64,000 nt of DNA from Corallococcus sp. AS-1-6 (GTDB lineage: Bacteria > Myxococcota > Myxococcia > Myxococcales > Myxococcaceae): the NCBI RefSeq assembly GCF_020037015.1, contig NZ_JAIQDE010000031.1:54195-118194 (forward strand). The letters run 5' to 3'. Positions 17,763 to 26,746 of the stretch are shown here, in pieces; position 1 is the first letter of the stretch, and each line of letters starts with the position of its first letter. A program made the position numbers and the translations under genes. Below the pieces are notes generated by a model. The model searched no databases. It was not told the DNA's origin and saw only the letters and a list, made by a program, of their open reading frames with translations.

Positions 17763-18359
17763 TCAGTTCAGCTTGATGTTCTTCAGCGGCGACAGTCGAG
17801 GGTCCACGACCTTCGGCTCGCAGCCGCACTTCTTCTCATTGAGGTTCTGGCCGCACTGCGAGCAGAGCCCCTGGCAGTCTTCCCGACAGACCGCGCTCAT
17901 CGGGAGCGCGAGCAATACCTGCTCCCGGACGATCGGATCCAGATCGATCGTCTTGCCATCGAAAACCTGCTCGTCCGTGTCGTCCAGTTCGAAGGTGCCC
18001 GCGGATTCACCCTGGGTGCGTTCCTTCTTCTCCATGGACTTCTCGTCGTCCTTGAAGTCGTCGCCCCGGGCCAGGGACTCCGGCACCAGGTTGATGGTGA
18101 AGGACACGGGCAGGTCCAGCTTCACGTCCGTGAGGCAGCGCTTGCAGGGCGCGCCCACGTGGACGGTGAAGTCGCCCTTCAGCAGCACGCCGCCGCTGAC
18201 CTTGCGCAGGTTGGCGTGGAGCGTGGACGGAGCGGTCGCCTGAAAGCCGGTGTCCTCGCCGGACCCCGGGCCTTCCAGGGCCTCCTTGAGGAGCCCGGGA
18301 GCGATGGGCTCGTCGAGCGTCAGCCCCGCTTCTTTGATTTGTTCAATCTTTACGACCAT
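17763..18359 (-). CDS. yceD: YceD/DUF177 family metal-binding protein
   Basis: A 198-residue DUF177 protein, the usual gene upstream of rpmF; in other bacteria it is linked to 23S rRNA accumulation. Cysteines occur as 'CKRCLTD' (middle) and 'CREDCQGLCSQCGQNLNEKKCGC' split over about residues 165-190, a likely zinc cluster. There is an acidic/lysine-rich insert 'KDDEKSMEKKERTQGE' near the centre. Start ATG at 18359; TTGACT/TATGTT promoter elements lie 30-58 bp upstream. It is the first gene of the long minus-strand train leading into the fab genes. Confidence 0.9.
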   Translation of the reverse strand: MVVKIEQIKEAGLTLDEPIAPGLLKEALEGPGSGEDTGFQATAPSTLHANLRKVSGGVLLKGDFTVHVGAPCKRCLTDVKLDLPVSFTINLVPESLARGDDFKDDEKSMEKKERTQGESAGTFELDDTDEQVFDGKTIDLDPIVREQVLLALPMSAVCREDCQGLCSQCGQNLNEKKCGCEPKVVDPRLSPLKNIKLN

Positions 18360-18388
18360 CTACAAGGCTTCCCGGCAAAAGGGCGCGC

Positions 18389-18417
18389 AACATAGAGGGA
18401 CTCCCCCCTTCAGTCAA
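18389..18417 (-). promoter_or_regulatory. Sigma-70-type promoter of the yceD-rpmF-plsX-fab operon
   Basis: Read on the minus strand, TTGACT (18417-18412) and TATGTT (18394-18389) are separated by exactly 17 bp: five of six and four of six matches to the housekeeping consensus. The predicted transcription start would be near 18382, about 23 nt before the yceD ATG. It is the clearest consensus promoter in the window and fits a strongly expressed lipid/ribosome operon. Confidence 0.7.
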
Positions 18418-18487
18418 CACGCCGGGTTGGACTCGCGAGCCGAGCCGCGTGGATCCCCTCAACACCGCTCTGCTAGCTTTCCATCTG

Positions 18488-19417
18488 ATGCGCACCCCCG
18501 CCCGAGGTTGGCGGGGCGCACTCTGCGTCTGGGGGCTCGGGCTGACGCTCGTCCTGCCGGCGCAGGCCCGTGTGCCCCCTCCCCCGTCTCCCCTCCTCTT
18601 CCAACTGGGCCCCACGAGCCCCGCCATCGACGCCGCGAGGGAGCTGCTGGAGGCCGGCCGCTTCCAGGAGGCCCTGGGCGTGGTGCAGGGCGGGCTGGAC
18701 GCGCCCGACGTCACGGACGACGAGCTGGTGGAGCTCTACCGCCTGCAGGGGCTCACGGCCCTCTACCTGGGCGACGAGGCCCTGGCGCGCGGGGCGTACG
18801 AGAAGCTGCTCCAGGCCCGGCCGGACTTCGAGCTGCCCCGCTCCGCGCCGCCGAAGGTCCGCGGCCTCTTCGCGAAGCTGAAGGAGGACCTGCGCCACCG
18901 CCGCGTCCACCCCGTCACCCTGGAGGTGGACCCCATCCCGGACCCGGCGCCGGGCGAGCGCGTGGAGGTGGACGCCATCCTGAGGGACATGGCCCTGGGG
19001 GCGCGGGCCCGGATGTTCTACCGGCGCGCCGGGGCGCAGGGCTTCTCGTCGGTGGACTTCGCGCGCGACCGCGCCCGGCCCGAGCACTACACCGCCGTGC
19101 TGCCCGCGTACGAGCTGCCGGTGGAGTCCACGCCTTATGAAGTGGAGTACTACTTCGAGGTCGTGGACGCGGCCCAGCGGCGCCTGGCCGGGCGCGGGGA
19201 CCCGTTCCACCCGCTCCTCTTCCAGGTGGCGCCCCGCACCGCGCCCGCCACGGCCCTGACGGAAGGCGCGGGCCGCCCCTGGTACAAGAGCCCCTGGCTG
19301 TGGGTGGCCGTGGGCGCGGTGGCCATTGGCGGCACGGCCGGCGTGGTGGCCCTGTCCTCGTCGGAGGAGCGCGGCCGCGTGCCCATCACCATCCGCGTGG
19401 AGGACGCCGCGCCATGA
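18488..19417 (+). CDS. Exported/membrane-anchored protein with TPR-like region
   Basis: A 309-residue protein of unknown function. A signal peptide is visible (MRTPARGWRGALCVWGLGLTL..., ending at AQA). Residues about 40-110 form helical tetratricopeptide-like repeats ('AARELLEAGRFQEALGVVQ', 'YRLQGLTALYLGDEALARG'). A beta-rich middle follows, and a single transmembrane helix lies near the C-terminus ('WLWVAVGAVAIGGTAGVVAL'). I start at ATG 18488, directly before the signal peptide. It overlaps the next lipoprotein gene by ATGA, so the two probably work together in the envelope. Such TPR-plus-C-terminal-helix proteins are common in myxobacteria; no enzymatic motif is present. Confidence 0.8.
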   Translation: MRTPARGWRGALCVWGLGLTLVLPAQARVPPPPSPLLFQLGPTSPAIDAARELLEAGRFQEALGVVQGGLDAPDVTDDELVELYRLQGLTALYLGDEALARGAYEKLLQARPDFELPRSAPPKVRGLFAKLKEDLRHRRVHPVTLEVDPIPDPAPGERVEVDAILRDMALGARARMFYRRAGAQGFSSVDFARDRARPEHYTAVLPAYELPVESTPYEVEYYFEVVDAAQRRLAGRGDPFHPLLFQVAPRTAPATALTEGAGRPWYKSPWLWVAVGAVAIGGTAGVVALSSSEERGRVPITIRVEDAAP

Positions 19418-19902
19418 GACGCCCCACCCTGCTGATGCTGGCGCTGCTCTCCGGCTGCGGCCCGGACGCCGCGCCGGAGGCCCTGCCGCTGGGCCTGGAC
19501 CTCACCCTGAGCCGCGCCGTCGCCAGCCAGGTGGGCGCCTACCAGGTGGCGGTGCTGAAGGACGGCACGAAGCGCAACTGCACGGAGCTGCAGCGCACCT
19601 GCCTGTCCTCCCAGGTGTCCTCCAGCGACCTGCTGGAGTTGAAGGACGCGGACGGGCACACGGGGCGCACGCTGCGCTTCGCCTCGGCCCCGGGCGGCTC
19701 GGCCATGGGGCTCTCGGTGGACGTGCCCGTGGGCCGCGACTACGCGCTCGTCATCGAGGCGCTGACGGCCGACACGCCCACGCGCTTCCTGGGCAGCTCC
19801 TGCAACTACCTGCGCGTGGTGAACTCCGGCACCAACGCGACCCTGGTGGCGGCCCCCATCGAGCTGACCGCGCAGCCCTGCGACCCGGTGTTTCCGCGCT
19901 GA
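19414..19902 (+). CDS. Small lipoprotein, unknown function
   Basis: A 162-residue putative lipoprotein: signal sequence MRRPTLLMLALLSGCG with lipobox LSGC (lipidated Cys15). The mature part is short and beta-rich with additional cysteines ('NCTELQRTCLSS', 'GSSCNYLRV', 'QPCDPVF') that could form disulphides in the periplasm. The start ATG at 19414 overlaps the stop of the TPR-like gene (ATGA). I do not recognise a family; the coupling suggests the product anchors or complements the upstream membrane protein. Confidence 0.75.
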   Translation: MRRPTLLMLALLSGCGPDAAPEALPLGLDLTLSRAVASQVGAYQVAVLKDGTKRNCTELQRTCLSSQVSSSDLLELKDADGHTGRTLRFASAPGGSAMGLSVDVPVGRDYALVIEALTADTPTRFLGSSCNYLRVVNSGTNATLVAAPIELTAQPCDPVFPR

Positions 19903-19947
19903 CGCCCGTGCGCCGGCCCCCTGGTGGGGAGGCGGACGGACATGCCG

Positions 19948-19969
19948 CATGGATGTCACATGGATGTCC
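19948..19969 (+). promoter_or_regulatory. PhoB-box-like 11-bp direct repeat
   Basis: The sequence CATGGATGTC occurs twice with starts at 19948 and 19959, an 11-bp period, giving GTCAC-N6-GTCCC on one helix face. This is the spacing and core (TGTCA-like) of PhoB binding sites. It lies 66 bp upstream of the PhoB-type gene at 20035, suggesting autoregulation. The site is inferred from pattern only. Confidence 0.5.
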
Positions 19970-20034
19970 CGGGCGGGCCGGAACGAATCTGTTACGGGAC
20001 GCCACGCATTCCATCCCTTCGCGGGAGCACCTTC

Positions 20035-20715
20035 ATGGCGCGCATCCTCATCATCGAGGACGAGCAGGACCTGGCCGGACTCGTCGACTACAACCTCCGC
20101 GCGGCGGGCTTCGAAACGGACACGGCGAACACCGGCGCGGGGGGCCTCGCCCGGGCGCGCGCCCACCCTCCGGACCTGGTGCTGCTGGACCTGATGCTGC
20201 CGGACGTGGCGGGCGGTGAAGTCCTGCGCATGCTCAAGAGCGACCCGGAGCTGAAGAAGGCCGCGGTCGTCATCGTCAGCGCCAAGGGCCAGGAGGCCGA
20301 CCGCATCCAGGGCCTGGAGCTGGGCGCGGACGACTACGTGGTGAAGCCCTTCTCCGTGCGCGAGCTGCTCCTGCGCGTGAAGGCCGTGCTGCGCCGCGCG
20401 GACGCGGAGGAGGGGCCCGCCGCGGTGCTGGCCGCGGGCGACATCAGCCTGGACACGTCGCGCCACCAGGTGCGCGTGAAGGGCGAGGAGGTCATCCTCA
20501 CCGCGCTGGAGTTCCGCCTGCTGCGCACGCTGCTGGAGCGGAGCGACCGCGTGCAGACGCGCGAGGTGCTCCTGTCCGACGTCTGGGGCATCCAGGCCGA
20601 AATCCACACGCGCACCGTGGACACGCACATCAAGCGCCTGCGCGAGAAGCTGGGCCCCGCGGGCGACATCATCGAGACCGTGCGCGGCGTGGGCTACAAG
20701 CTCAGCCCTCCGTGA
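20035..20715 (+). CDS. phoB: PhoB/OmpR-family response regulator
   Basis: A 226-residue DNA-binding response regulator. Receiver: acidic E9/D10, phospho-Asp52 in 'LVLLDLMLPDVAGG', Lys104 in 'YVVKPFSVRELLLRV'. The winged-helix domain (about 128-226) has 'LTALEFRLLRTLLERSDRVQTREVLL' and 'RTVDTHIKRLREKLG' with the C-terminal 'VRGVGYKL' hairpin. Phosphate starvation is the usual signal for PhoB-like proteins with this pattern. It is followed 7 bp later by the sensor kinase. An 11-bp repeat resembling a Pho box sits upstream. A second, closely similar regulator is found at 39462 near pstS. Confidence 0.9.
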   Translation: MARILIIEDEQDLAGLVDYNLRAAGFETDTANTGAGGLARARAHPPDLVLLDLMLPDVAGGEVLRMLKSDPELKKAAVVIVSAKGQEADRIQGLELGADDYVVKPFSVRELLLRVKAVLRRADAEEGPAAVLAAGDISLDTSRHQVRVKGEEVILTALEFRLLRTLLERSDRVQTREVLLSDVWGIQAEIHTRTVDTHIKRLREKLGPAGDIIETVRGVGYKLSPP

Positions 20716-20722
20716 GGCCGCC

Positions 20723-22084
20723 ATGCCCCTGCGCTTCACGCTCCTGGCCCTGCTCGTTCCTCCCCTGCTGGTCGCGACGCTGCTCGTGCTCTTCGGGCAC
20801 CCGGCGGGCGCGCTCGCCGCGGGGCTCGTCACGCTGGCGGGCTCCGCGCTCGCTCTGGGGACGAGCCGCGTGGCCATGGAGCGCCAGCTCCGCGCGCTGA
20901 CCCAGAAGACGCAGTCGCTGGCGGCGGGCGTGGACGTGGCGCCGCCCGCGGGCCTGGAGCGCACGGACGACCTGGCGCAGTTGGAAGACGCCATCGACAC
21001 GCTGGACGACAAGCTGTCCATGCGCGCCGCCGCGCTCAACCAGGAGGCGCGCATCCTCACCGCCGTGCTGGACGGCATGGCGGAGGGGCTCTGGGTGACG
21101 GACGCGGAGGGCACCGTGGTGCGCCACAACGACGCGCTCGCGGAGATGCTCCGGCCCGCCCACGGCGCCATCGTGGGCCAGCGTCCGCTGGCGCTCATCC
21201 GCAACGAGGCCCTCAACGACGCGGTGGCTCGCGCCTGCCACGAAGGCGCCTCCACGCGCCTGGAGCTGACGCTCGAGGGGCTGTACTCGCGCACCCTGGC
21301 CGTGCGCGTGACGCCCGTGGGGCGCGACCTGCCCGGCAGCGCCGCCGTCTTCCACGACGTCACGGAGCTGCGCCGGCTGGAGAAGGTGCGCAAGGACTTC
21401 GTGGCCAACGTCTCCCACGAGCTGCGCACGCCCATCACCGCCATCCGCGGCTACGCGGAGACGCTCCAGGGCGGCGCGCTCCAGGACACCCAGGTGGCGC
21501 CGAAGATGGTGGAGATCATCCACCGCCAGTCCGAGCGCCTCTCCGAGCTGGTGGAGGACCTGCTGGAGCTCTCCCGCCTGGAGGCGCGCGAGATGACCTT
21601 CCAGCGCACGGAGGTGCCCCTGGCCCTGGCCGTCTCCCGCGCCGCGGAGGGCGTGCGCCCCAAGGCCGAGGGCAAGAACCAGCAAATCGGGTTGCACGTA
21701 CCGCCGGAGCTGGTGGCGCTGGGCGACGGGCGAGCCATCGAGCAGGTGCTCCTCAACCTGCTCGACAACGCGGTGAAGTACACGCCCGCGGGCGGCCGGG
21801 TGGACGTGGACGGAGCGTACGAGGGCGGCCGGTGTGTCGTGCGCGTGCGCGACACAGGCGTGGGAATCGAGCCCAAGCACCTTTCCCGGATTTTCGAGCG
21901 ATTCTACCGGGTGGACAAGGGCCGCAGCCGGGACATGGGGGGGACGGGGCTGGGCCTTTCCATCGTGAAGCATCTGATGGGCGCGATGGACGGCGAGGTG
22001 AAGGTGGAGAGCCAGCCGAACGTGGGCAGTACCTTCGTCATTTTTCTACCCTCGGCGGCTGGCCCGACGGCGGCGACGGGCTAG
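20723..22084 (+). CDS. phoR: PhoR-like sensor histidine kinase
   Basis: A 453-residue membrane kinase. Two closely spaced N-terminal hydrophobic segments (about 5-23 and 29-46) leave almost no periplasmic domain, as in PhoR, which senses phosphate through PstSCAB-PhoU rather than by an external ligand. A PAS-like domain follows ('ILTAVLDGMAEGLWVTDAEG'), then HisKA with His232 in 'NVSHELRTPITAIRGYAE' and HATPase boxes 'NLLDNAVKYTPAGG', 'VRDTGVGIEPKHL', 'GGTGLGLSIVKHL'. It is the only PhoR-type kinase in the window although two PhoB-type regulators are present, so cross-signalling to the orphan at 39462 is plausible. Confidence 0.9.
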   Translation: MPLRFTLLALLVPPLLVATLLVLFGHPAGALAAGLVTLAGSALALGTSRVAMERQLRALTQKTQSLAAGVDVAPPAGLERTDDLAQLEDAIDTLDDKLSMRAAALNQEARILTAVLDGMAEGLWVTDAEGTVVRHNDALAEMLRPAHGAIVGQRPLALIRNEALNDAVARACHEGASTRLELTLEGLYSRTLAVRVTPVGRDLPGSAAVFHDVTELRRLEKVRKDFVANVSHELRTPITAIRGYAETLQGGALQDTQVAPKMVEIIHRQSERLSELVEDLLELSRLEAREMTFQRTEVPLALAVSRAAEGVRPKAEGKNQQIGLHVPPELVALGDGRAIEQVLLNLLDNAVKYTPAGGRVDVDGAYEGGRCVVRVRDTGVGIEPKHLSRIFERFYRVDKGRSRDMGGTGLGLSIVKHLMGAMDGEVKVESQPNVGSTFVIFLPSAAGPTAATG

Positions 22085-22097
22085 GATGGGGGCGGCC

Positions 22098-23048
22098 ATG
22101 CGGGTCGCCATCCTCGCGGACATTCACGGGAACCTTCCGGCCTGCGAGGCCGTGCTGGACGACATCACCAAATCGGTGGCGCCGGATTACATCGTCGCGG
22201 CCGGAGACCTGGCCCTGCGCGGCGCGCACCCGCGCGAGACGGTGGAGCTGCTCTTCAGCAAGTGCCACGCCCTCATCATGGGCAACACGGACGCGTACCT
22301 GGCCGGCAACTACCTGGGCGGTGCGTACCGCGAGCGCGACCACTGGAAGACGGAGCTGCTGCGCTGGACGCGCGACCAGTTGGGCGACGCGCTGCTCCAG
22401 CAGTTGGGACAGATGCCCTTCTCCCTGCGCTACACGCCGCGCAAGGGGCAGGACCTGTTCATCTGCCACGCGAACCCGCGCAACCTGGAGGAGTCGCTGG
22501 ACCCCACGCTGGACGACCACGCCGTGCGCCGCTTCTTCACGCACCTGGACGCGGCCGCGTGCGCCTTCGGGCACCTGCACTTCCCCTACCGCCGGCGCGT
22601 GGGCCGGATGCTCATCGCGGACGTGGCCAGCGCCGGCATTCCGCGCGACGGCGACCTGCGCCCCGCCTACGGCGTCTTCACCTTCACGCCCAAGGGCTGG
22701 CGCGTGCAGATCCGCCGCGTGCGCTACCCGGTGCGCAAGGCCACCCAGGCCCTCACCGCGCGCCGCGTGCCCGGCGGGCCGCTGCTCATCCACAAGCTCG
22801 TGGAGGCGCGGTACCGCCACCACAACGCCCTGATGGAGGCCGCGCGGCGGCACTCGGGGCTGCCGCCTCCGGGGCCCGTGCTGCGTCCGCCGCCGGGGAC
22901 CGGGGGCGCGCGCCCCACGCTCGCCGCGCCCTTCGAGAACAGCCCTCCGCCCGAGGTCGATCCGTCCACGCTGCCCCTGGACCTGGACGGCACGGTGACG
23001 GGCGCCTCGCCGCTGCCGCCCGACGCGCTCAACGACCTGGACGGGTGA
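22098..23048 (+). CDS. Calcineurin-like metallophosphoesterase
   Basis: A 316-residue YfcE/MJ0936-type phosphoesterase. Metal-binding motifs occur in order: 'ILADIHGN', 'VAAGDLALRG', 'IMGNTDAY', 'ICHANPRN' and 'AFGHLHFPYRR'. The last ~70 residues are a proline-rich low-complexity tail. Two in-frame ATGs are possible (22086 and 22098); I prefer 22098 because the GGGGGCGG stretch is better spaced. It directly follows the PhoR-like kinase, so a role in phosphate scavenging or signalling through a phosphodiester is reasonable but unproven; substrates of this family range from cyclic nucleotides to phospholipids. Confidence 0.85.
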   Translation: MRVAILADIHGNLPACEAVLDDITKSVAPDYIVAAGDLALRGAHPRETVELLFSKCHALIMGNTDAYLAGNYLGGAYRERDHWKTELLRWTRDQLGDALLQQLGQMPFSLRYTPRKGQDLFICHANPRNLEESLDPTLDDHAVRRFFTHLDAAACAFGHLHFPYRRRVGRMLIADVASAGIPRDGDLRPAYGVFTFTPKGWRVQIRRVRYPVRKATQALTARRVPGGPLLIHKLVEARYRHHNALMEAARRHSGLPPPGPVLRPPPGTGGARPTLAAPFENSPPPEVDPSTLPLDLDGTVTGASPLPPDALNDLDG

Positions 23049-23234
23049 GGCCCGCGCCCACCGGGTGCGTACGCGTGGGGCCTGCGCGTCCGGGAATGGA
23101 CACGCGCTCCGTCACTTCTGACGGACAGCGGGCTTTTCGCACCGCGATATCCGCCTGGCCTCCCGCGCGCACAGGTGCACGAGGGCGGGCCGGGCCTTAG
23201 CAACAACCTCAGCGGCGACAACGCGGGAGGGGCC

Positions 23235-24809
23235 ATGGTCGGGTGGATGGTCGGACTGTCGGTGGTGGCGGTGTCCCTGGCCGTCTCCGGAACAGAGGCT
23301 CCCTCCGAGACTCCGCCGCCCGCGCCGTACTGCGAGGGCGAGTACGCGGACAGCTACGCCGCGCTGTCCCGCAAGGCGCGGGCCTTCGAGCAGGCGATGC
23401 GGAAGAAGTACACGTACTGCGTGCGTAGCACCGCCGTGTACGAGTGCCTGTCCTACGGCGCGGAGGGCAACGTGCGCCGCACGCGCACGCCGGTGTCCGC
23501 GCACGGCACCGCGTTCGCGTACAAGCAGCAGGCCGGGGAGACGCTGCTGCTCACCAACGAGCACGTCGTGGAGTGGCCGGACGTCACCAGCGACGCGCAC
23601 CCGGTGGACGGCGTGCCTTCCGGCTGCAAGCGCGTGAAGGACGGCCTGAGCATCGTGGAGAACGAGGCGGACAAGTACGACCGCGATGACATCCCGCTGT
23701 CCAAGGCGGTGGTGGATCCGCAGTTGGACCTGGCCGTCATCAGGTCCAAGGAGCCCCTGACGGTGATGCCGTGGAAGGTGGGCAGGAGCGCCGCCGTGCG
23801 CGAGCGCGACGTGGTGGACGTGCGCGGCTTCCCGCTGGGCGTCTTCAACGCCACCAACATGGGCAAGGTCATCTCCGCCTACGACCGCGACGAGTACAAG
23901 GAGTGGTACCACGACGACTTCGTCATCGACGCGCTCCTGTCCCAGGGCAACTCGGGGTCGCCCGTGCTCGCCATCTCCTGCAAGACGGGTGAGTTCGAGC
24001 TGGTGGGCGTCTACCACGCGGGCTACTCGCGAGGCAGCGCGCTCAACGTGGTGGTGGGAATCGACCAGGCGCGCGACCTGATGAACAACCTGCGCCGCAC
24101 GCCCAGGCGCGCCATGGAGGGCACGACGCCGCTGGACGCACTGGCCCGCGCCCGCGTGGCGAAGCGCGCGGAGGTGTCCGCCACGCCCTTCTTCCCCTTC
24201 GGCTCGCGCACCGCGGCGGTGTTCCCACGCGCGGACGGGACCCTGCTCTTCGCGCTGTATGAACAGGACTTCCCGCGCCGCGTGCACCCGCTGCTCGTGA
24301 TGGAGGACCTGCCCGTGGCGTCCGCGGACGAGGGCTTCGGGAAGGTGGGGCGCGTCTGGTTCGGAGGCGAGCGGGGCCTGCTGGAGCGGCCTCGCGCGGA
24401 GCAGGACGCGGAGCTGCAACAGCAGCTCTCCCGGTTGCTGGATGCGCTGCGCCGGGACGCGACGCTCGCGTTCTCGTACCAGGACTCGCTGCCGGGCTCG
24501 GACGAGTCCCGGCAGACCTTCGACACGTCGGCCCGGCTGGGAAAGACGCTGGAGCGCACCATCGTCGCGCACCGCGAGCTGAGCAACGCCGCCGCGGAGC
24601 TGGCGGACCGCTTCGCGCCGGACATCACCGAGCCCGCGACGCGGACGGAGTCCGTGCTGAAGAGCCCTCCGCCGCCCGGAATCCACCTGGGCCGCGCGGA
24701 TGAGCCGGCGGGACAGCCCCCTGTCGTCGCGCCGCCCCGTGACACCGGAGCGCGCCAGCCCGCGAAGAGCACGCAGGGCAAGGGGGCCAGGACGCCCTCG
24801 GGCGGGTAG
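23235..24809 (+). CDS. Secreted trypsin-fold serine protease
   Basis: A 524-residue protein with a signal peptide (MVGWMVGLSVVAVSLAVSGTEA). The catalytic triad of an S1-type fold is readable: His in 'LLLTNEHVVEWPD', Asp in 'PQLDLAVIRS' and Ser in 'LSQGNSGSPVLAI'. Cysteines in 'YCEGEY', 'YTYCVRSTAVYECLSYG' and 'PSGCKRV' may form disulphides. The C-terminal ~200 residues have no recognised PDZ domain; they are helical and end in a low-complexity tail. The start ATG at 23235 follows GGAGGGG and begins the signal peptide; the frame is open 60 bp further upstream. Probably periplasmic or extracellular, for protein quality control or predation; no inhibitor gene is adjacent. Confidence 0.88.
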   Translation: MVGWMVGLSVVAVSLAVSGTEAPSETPPPAPYCEGEYADSYAALSRKARAFEQAMRKKYTYCVRSTAVYECLSYGAEGNVRRTRTPVSAHGTAFAYKQQAGETLLLTNEHVVEWPDVTSDAHPVDGVPSGCKRVKDGLSIVENEADKYDRDDIPLSKAVVDPQLDLAVIRSKEPLTVMPWKVGRSAAVRERDVVDVRGFPLGVFNATNMGKVISAYDRDEYKEWYHDDFVIDALLSQGNSGSPVLAISCKTGEFELVGVYHAGYSRGSALNVVVGIDQARDLMNNLRRTPRRAMEGTTPLDALARARVAKRAEVSATPFFPFGSRTAAVFPRADGTLLFALYEQDFPRRVHPLLVMEDLPVASADEGFGKVGRVWFGGERGLLERPRAEQDAELQQQLSRLLDALRRDATLAFSYQDSLPGSDESRQTFDTSARLGKTLERTIVAHRELSNAAAELADRFAPDITEPATRTESVLKSPPPPGIHLGRADEPAGQPPVVAPPRDTGARQPAKSTQGKGARTPSGG

Positions 24810-24970
24810 TCCGTTCGAAACGCGCCAGTCCCCGAAGAGCCCGCGGGCCCAACGGACAGGAGTCTGGCAAGCAGGCAGTCCGTCCGGAGGGCGGGCAGCC
24901 GGACGGGCGTCGCCGGAATTCGCCGTGCGGTCCCGGGAAGGGCCTTCCCGCCTCCGTACATTGGACAGGT

Positions 24971-26746
24971 GTGGAGGCCATGCCCGAACCCGCATCCGGC
25001 GCCGTACATCCCGACCTGAGGACGGGGGAACCCTCGCCCTGGCTGCGGCGGATCCTCCGGGGCATGCTGGGCCAGGAGCGGCGCTTCTGGGTGCTGGTGG
25101 TGGGCGTGGGCCTCATCTCCGGCCTGGGCGCGGTGGCGCTGCTCGCCGTGCTGCGCTTCACCCAGCACCTGTTCTGGCAGAGCACCACGGAGCACTTCCT
25201 GGAGGGCGCGCTCGCGTCGCCGGGCTGGCGCCGGTTCCTGGTGCCGGTGCTGGGCGGCGCGCTGGTGACGCTGGTGTCCCTGGTGGTGGGCCAGCCCCTG
25301 CGAGGCCACGGCACCGCGGGCATCATCGAATCCATCTGGGTGAAGTCCGGCCGGCTGCCCTTCCCTCGCGCGCTCTTGCGCGGCTTCGTGTCCATCATCG
25401 CGGTGGCCCTGGGCGCGCCGCTGGGCCGCGAGGGCGCGCTCCTCCAGACGGGCGCGGCGAGCGGATCCGCGCTGTCCGGGTGGCTGAAGCTGGGGCCGGG
25501 CCAGGCGCGCTTGCTGGTGGCGTGCGGCGCCTCGGCGGGCATCGCGTCCGCGTACAACGTCCCCATCGGCGCGGCCCTCTTCGGCCTGGAGGTGCTGCTG
25601 GGCAGCTTCGCGCTGGAGCTCTTCGGCCCCATCGTCGTGTCGTGCGTGGTGGCGACGCTCGTGTCGCGCACCCTCATCGCGGACCACCCCAGCTACGTCA
25701 TCCCCCACTACGCCCTCACCCACCCGCGGGAGCTGGTGCTGGCGCTGCTGCTGGGCGTGCTCGTGGGCGGGGCCTCCGCGCTCTACGTGCGCGGCATCAA
25801 CTTCACGTCGGACCTGCTGGACAGGCTGCCCTCGTGGCTCACCCCGTTCATGCCGCTGGTCGCGATGACCGTGGTGGGCGCCACCGCCGTCGCGTGGCCG
25901 TACCTCATGGGCAACGGCTACGACTCCGTGAACATGGCGTTGCACGGGACGCTGCCCCTCACGCTGCTGCTCATCCTGCCCCTGGCGAAGCTGGCGGTGA
26001 CGTCGCTGTGCGCGGGCGCGGGGGTGCCGGGCGGGCTCTTCACCCCGTCCCTCTTCTTCGGCGCGCTGTTGGGCGGCGCGTTCGGGATGCTGGTGGAGCG
26101 GGCGCTCCCGGGGGGCGCGGCGCCCAGCGGGGCCTACGCGCTGCTCGGCATGGGCGCGGTGCTCGCGGGCACCACGCATGCGTCCGTGTCCGCGGTGCTG
26201 ATGATCTTCGAGATGACCGGCGACTACGACCTCATCCTCCCGCTGATGCTCGCCGCGGTGGTGGCCGCCGTCGTCAGCCGCCGGCTGGAGCCGGAGTCGC
26301 TCTACACGTCCGTGCTCGCGAAGCGCGACGTTCGCGTGCCCGCCACCGTGCCGCACTGGCTGCGGGAGGAGGGCGTGCGCTCGCTCCTGTCAGCGGCCAC
26401 GCAGCGGGTGCCGCCCTCCGCGCCCTTCGACGAAGTGGTGGTGCTGCTGCTGGAGCAGCCCGCGGGCGCGGACCTCTACGTCACCGACGCGGAGGGGCGC
26501 CTCCTGGGCGTCATCACCCTGGACGCGCTCAAGGGACACCTGCCGGACCACTCGCTGCTCCAGGCCACCGTGGCCGCGGACGTGATGGACACCGGCGTGA
26601 AGCCTATCACCCCGGACCTGTCCCTGGCGGAGGTGGCCGCGAGGTTCGGCCACACGGAGCTGGACCGGTTGCCCGTGGTGGACGGGAGCCGGCGCCTGCT
26701 GGGTTCGCTCTCCAAGGGCGACCTGCTCAAGCGGGGGCGCTTCTAG
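24971..26746 (+). CDS. ClC-family chloride channel/transporter with CBS domains
   Basis: A 591-residue ClC protein: about ten to twelve hydrophobic helices, the 'APLGREGALLQTGAASG' motif (GREG variant of GKEGP), 'CGASAGIASAYNVPIGAALFG', and a C-terminal CBS pair (about 470-590, e.g. 'DVMDTGVKPITPDLSLAEVA'). A glutamate in GREG corresponds to the gating/proton glutamate, so it may be an H+/Cl- antiporter. Two starts are close (GTG 24971 and ATG 24980) and spacing does not decide. A small membrane protein gene begins at the next base after its stop. Confidence 0.92.
   Translation: MEAMPEPASGAVHPDLRTGEPSPWLRRILRGMLGQERRFWVLVVGVGLISGLGAVALLAVLRFTQHLFWQSTTEHFLEGALASPGWRRFLVPVLGGALVTLVSLVVGQPLRGHGTAGIIESIWVKSGRLPFPRALLRGFVSIIAVALGAPLGREGALLQTGAASGSALSGWLKLGPGQARLLVACGASAGIASAYNVPIGAALFGLEVLLGSFALELFGPIVVSCVVATLVSRTLIADHPSYVIPHYALTHPRELVLALLLGVLVGGASALYVRGINFTSDLLDRLPSWLTPFMPLVAMTVVGATAVAWPYLMGNGYDSVNMALHGTLPLTLLLILPLAKLAVTSLCAGAGVPGGLFTPSLFFGALLGGAFGMLVERALPGGAAPSGAYALLGMGAVLAGTTHASVSAVLMIFEMTGDYDLILPLMLAAVVAAVVSRRLEPESLYTSVLAKRDVRVPATVPHWLREEGVRSLLSAATQRVPPSAPFDEVVVLLLEQPAGADLYVTDAEGRLLGVITLDALKGHLPDHSLLQATVAADVMDTGVKPITPDLSLAEVAARFGHTELDRLPVVDGSRRLLGSLSKGDLLKRGRF

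Noticed and set aside
19150..21444. 764-codon minus-strand open frame
   Set aside because: Antisense shadow of the regulator/kinase genes, which have full conserved motifs on the plus strand.
24023..26356. 777-codon minus-strand open frame
   Set aside because: Antisense to the protease and ClC genes; composition is typical of shadow frames and no motif is present.
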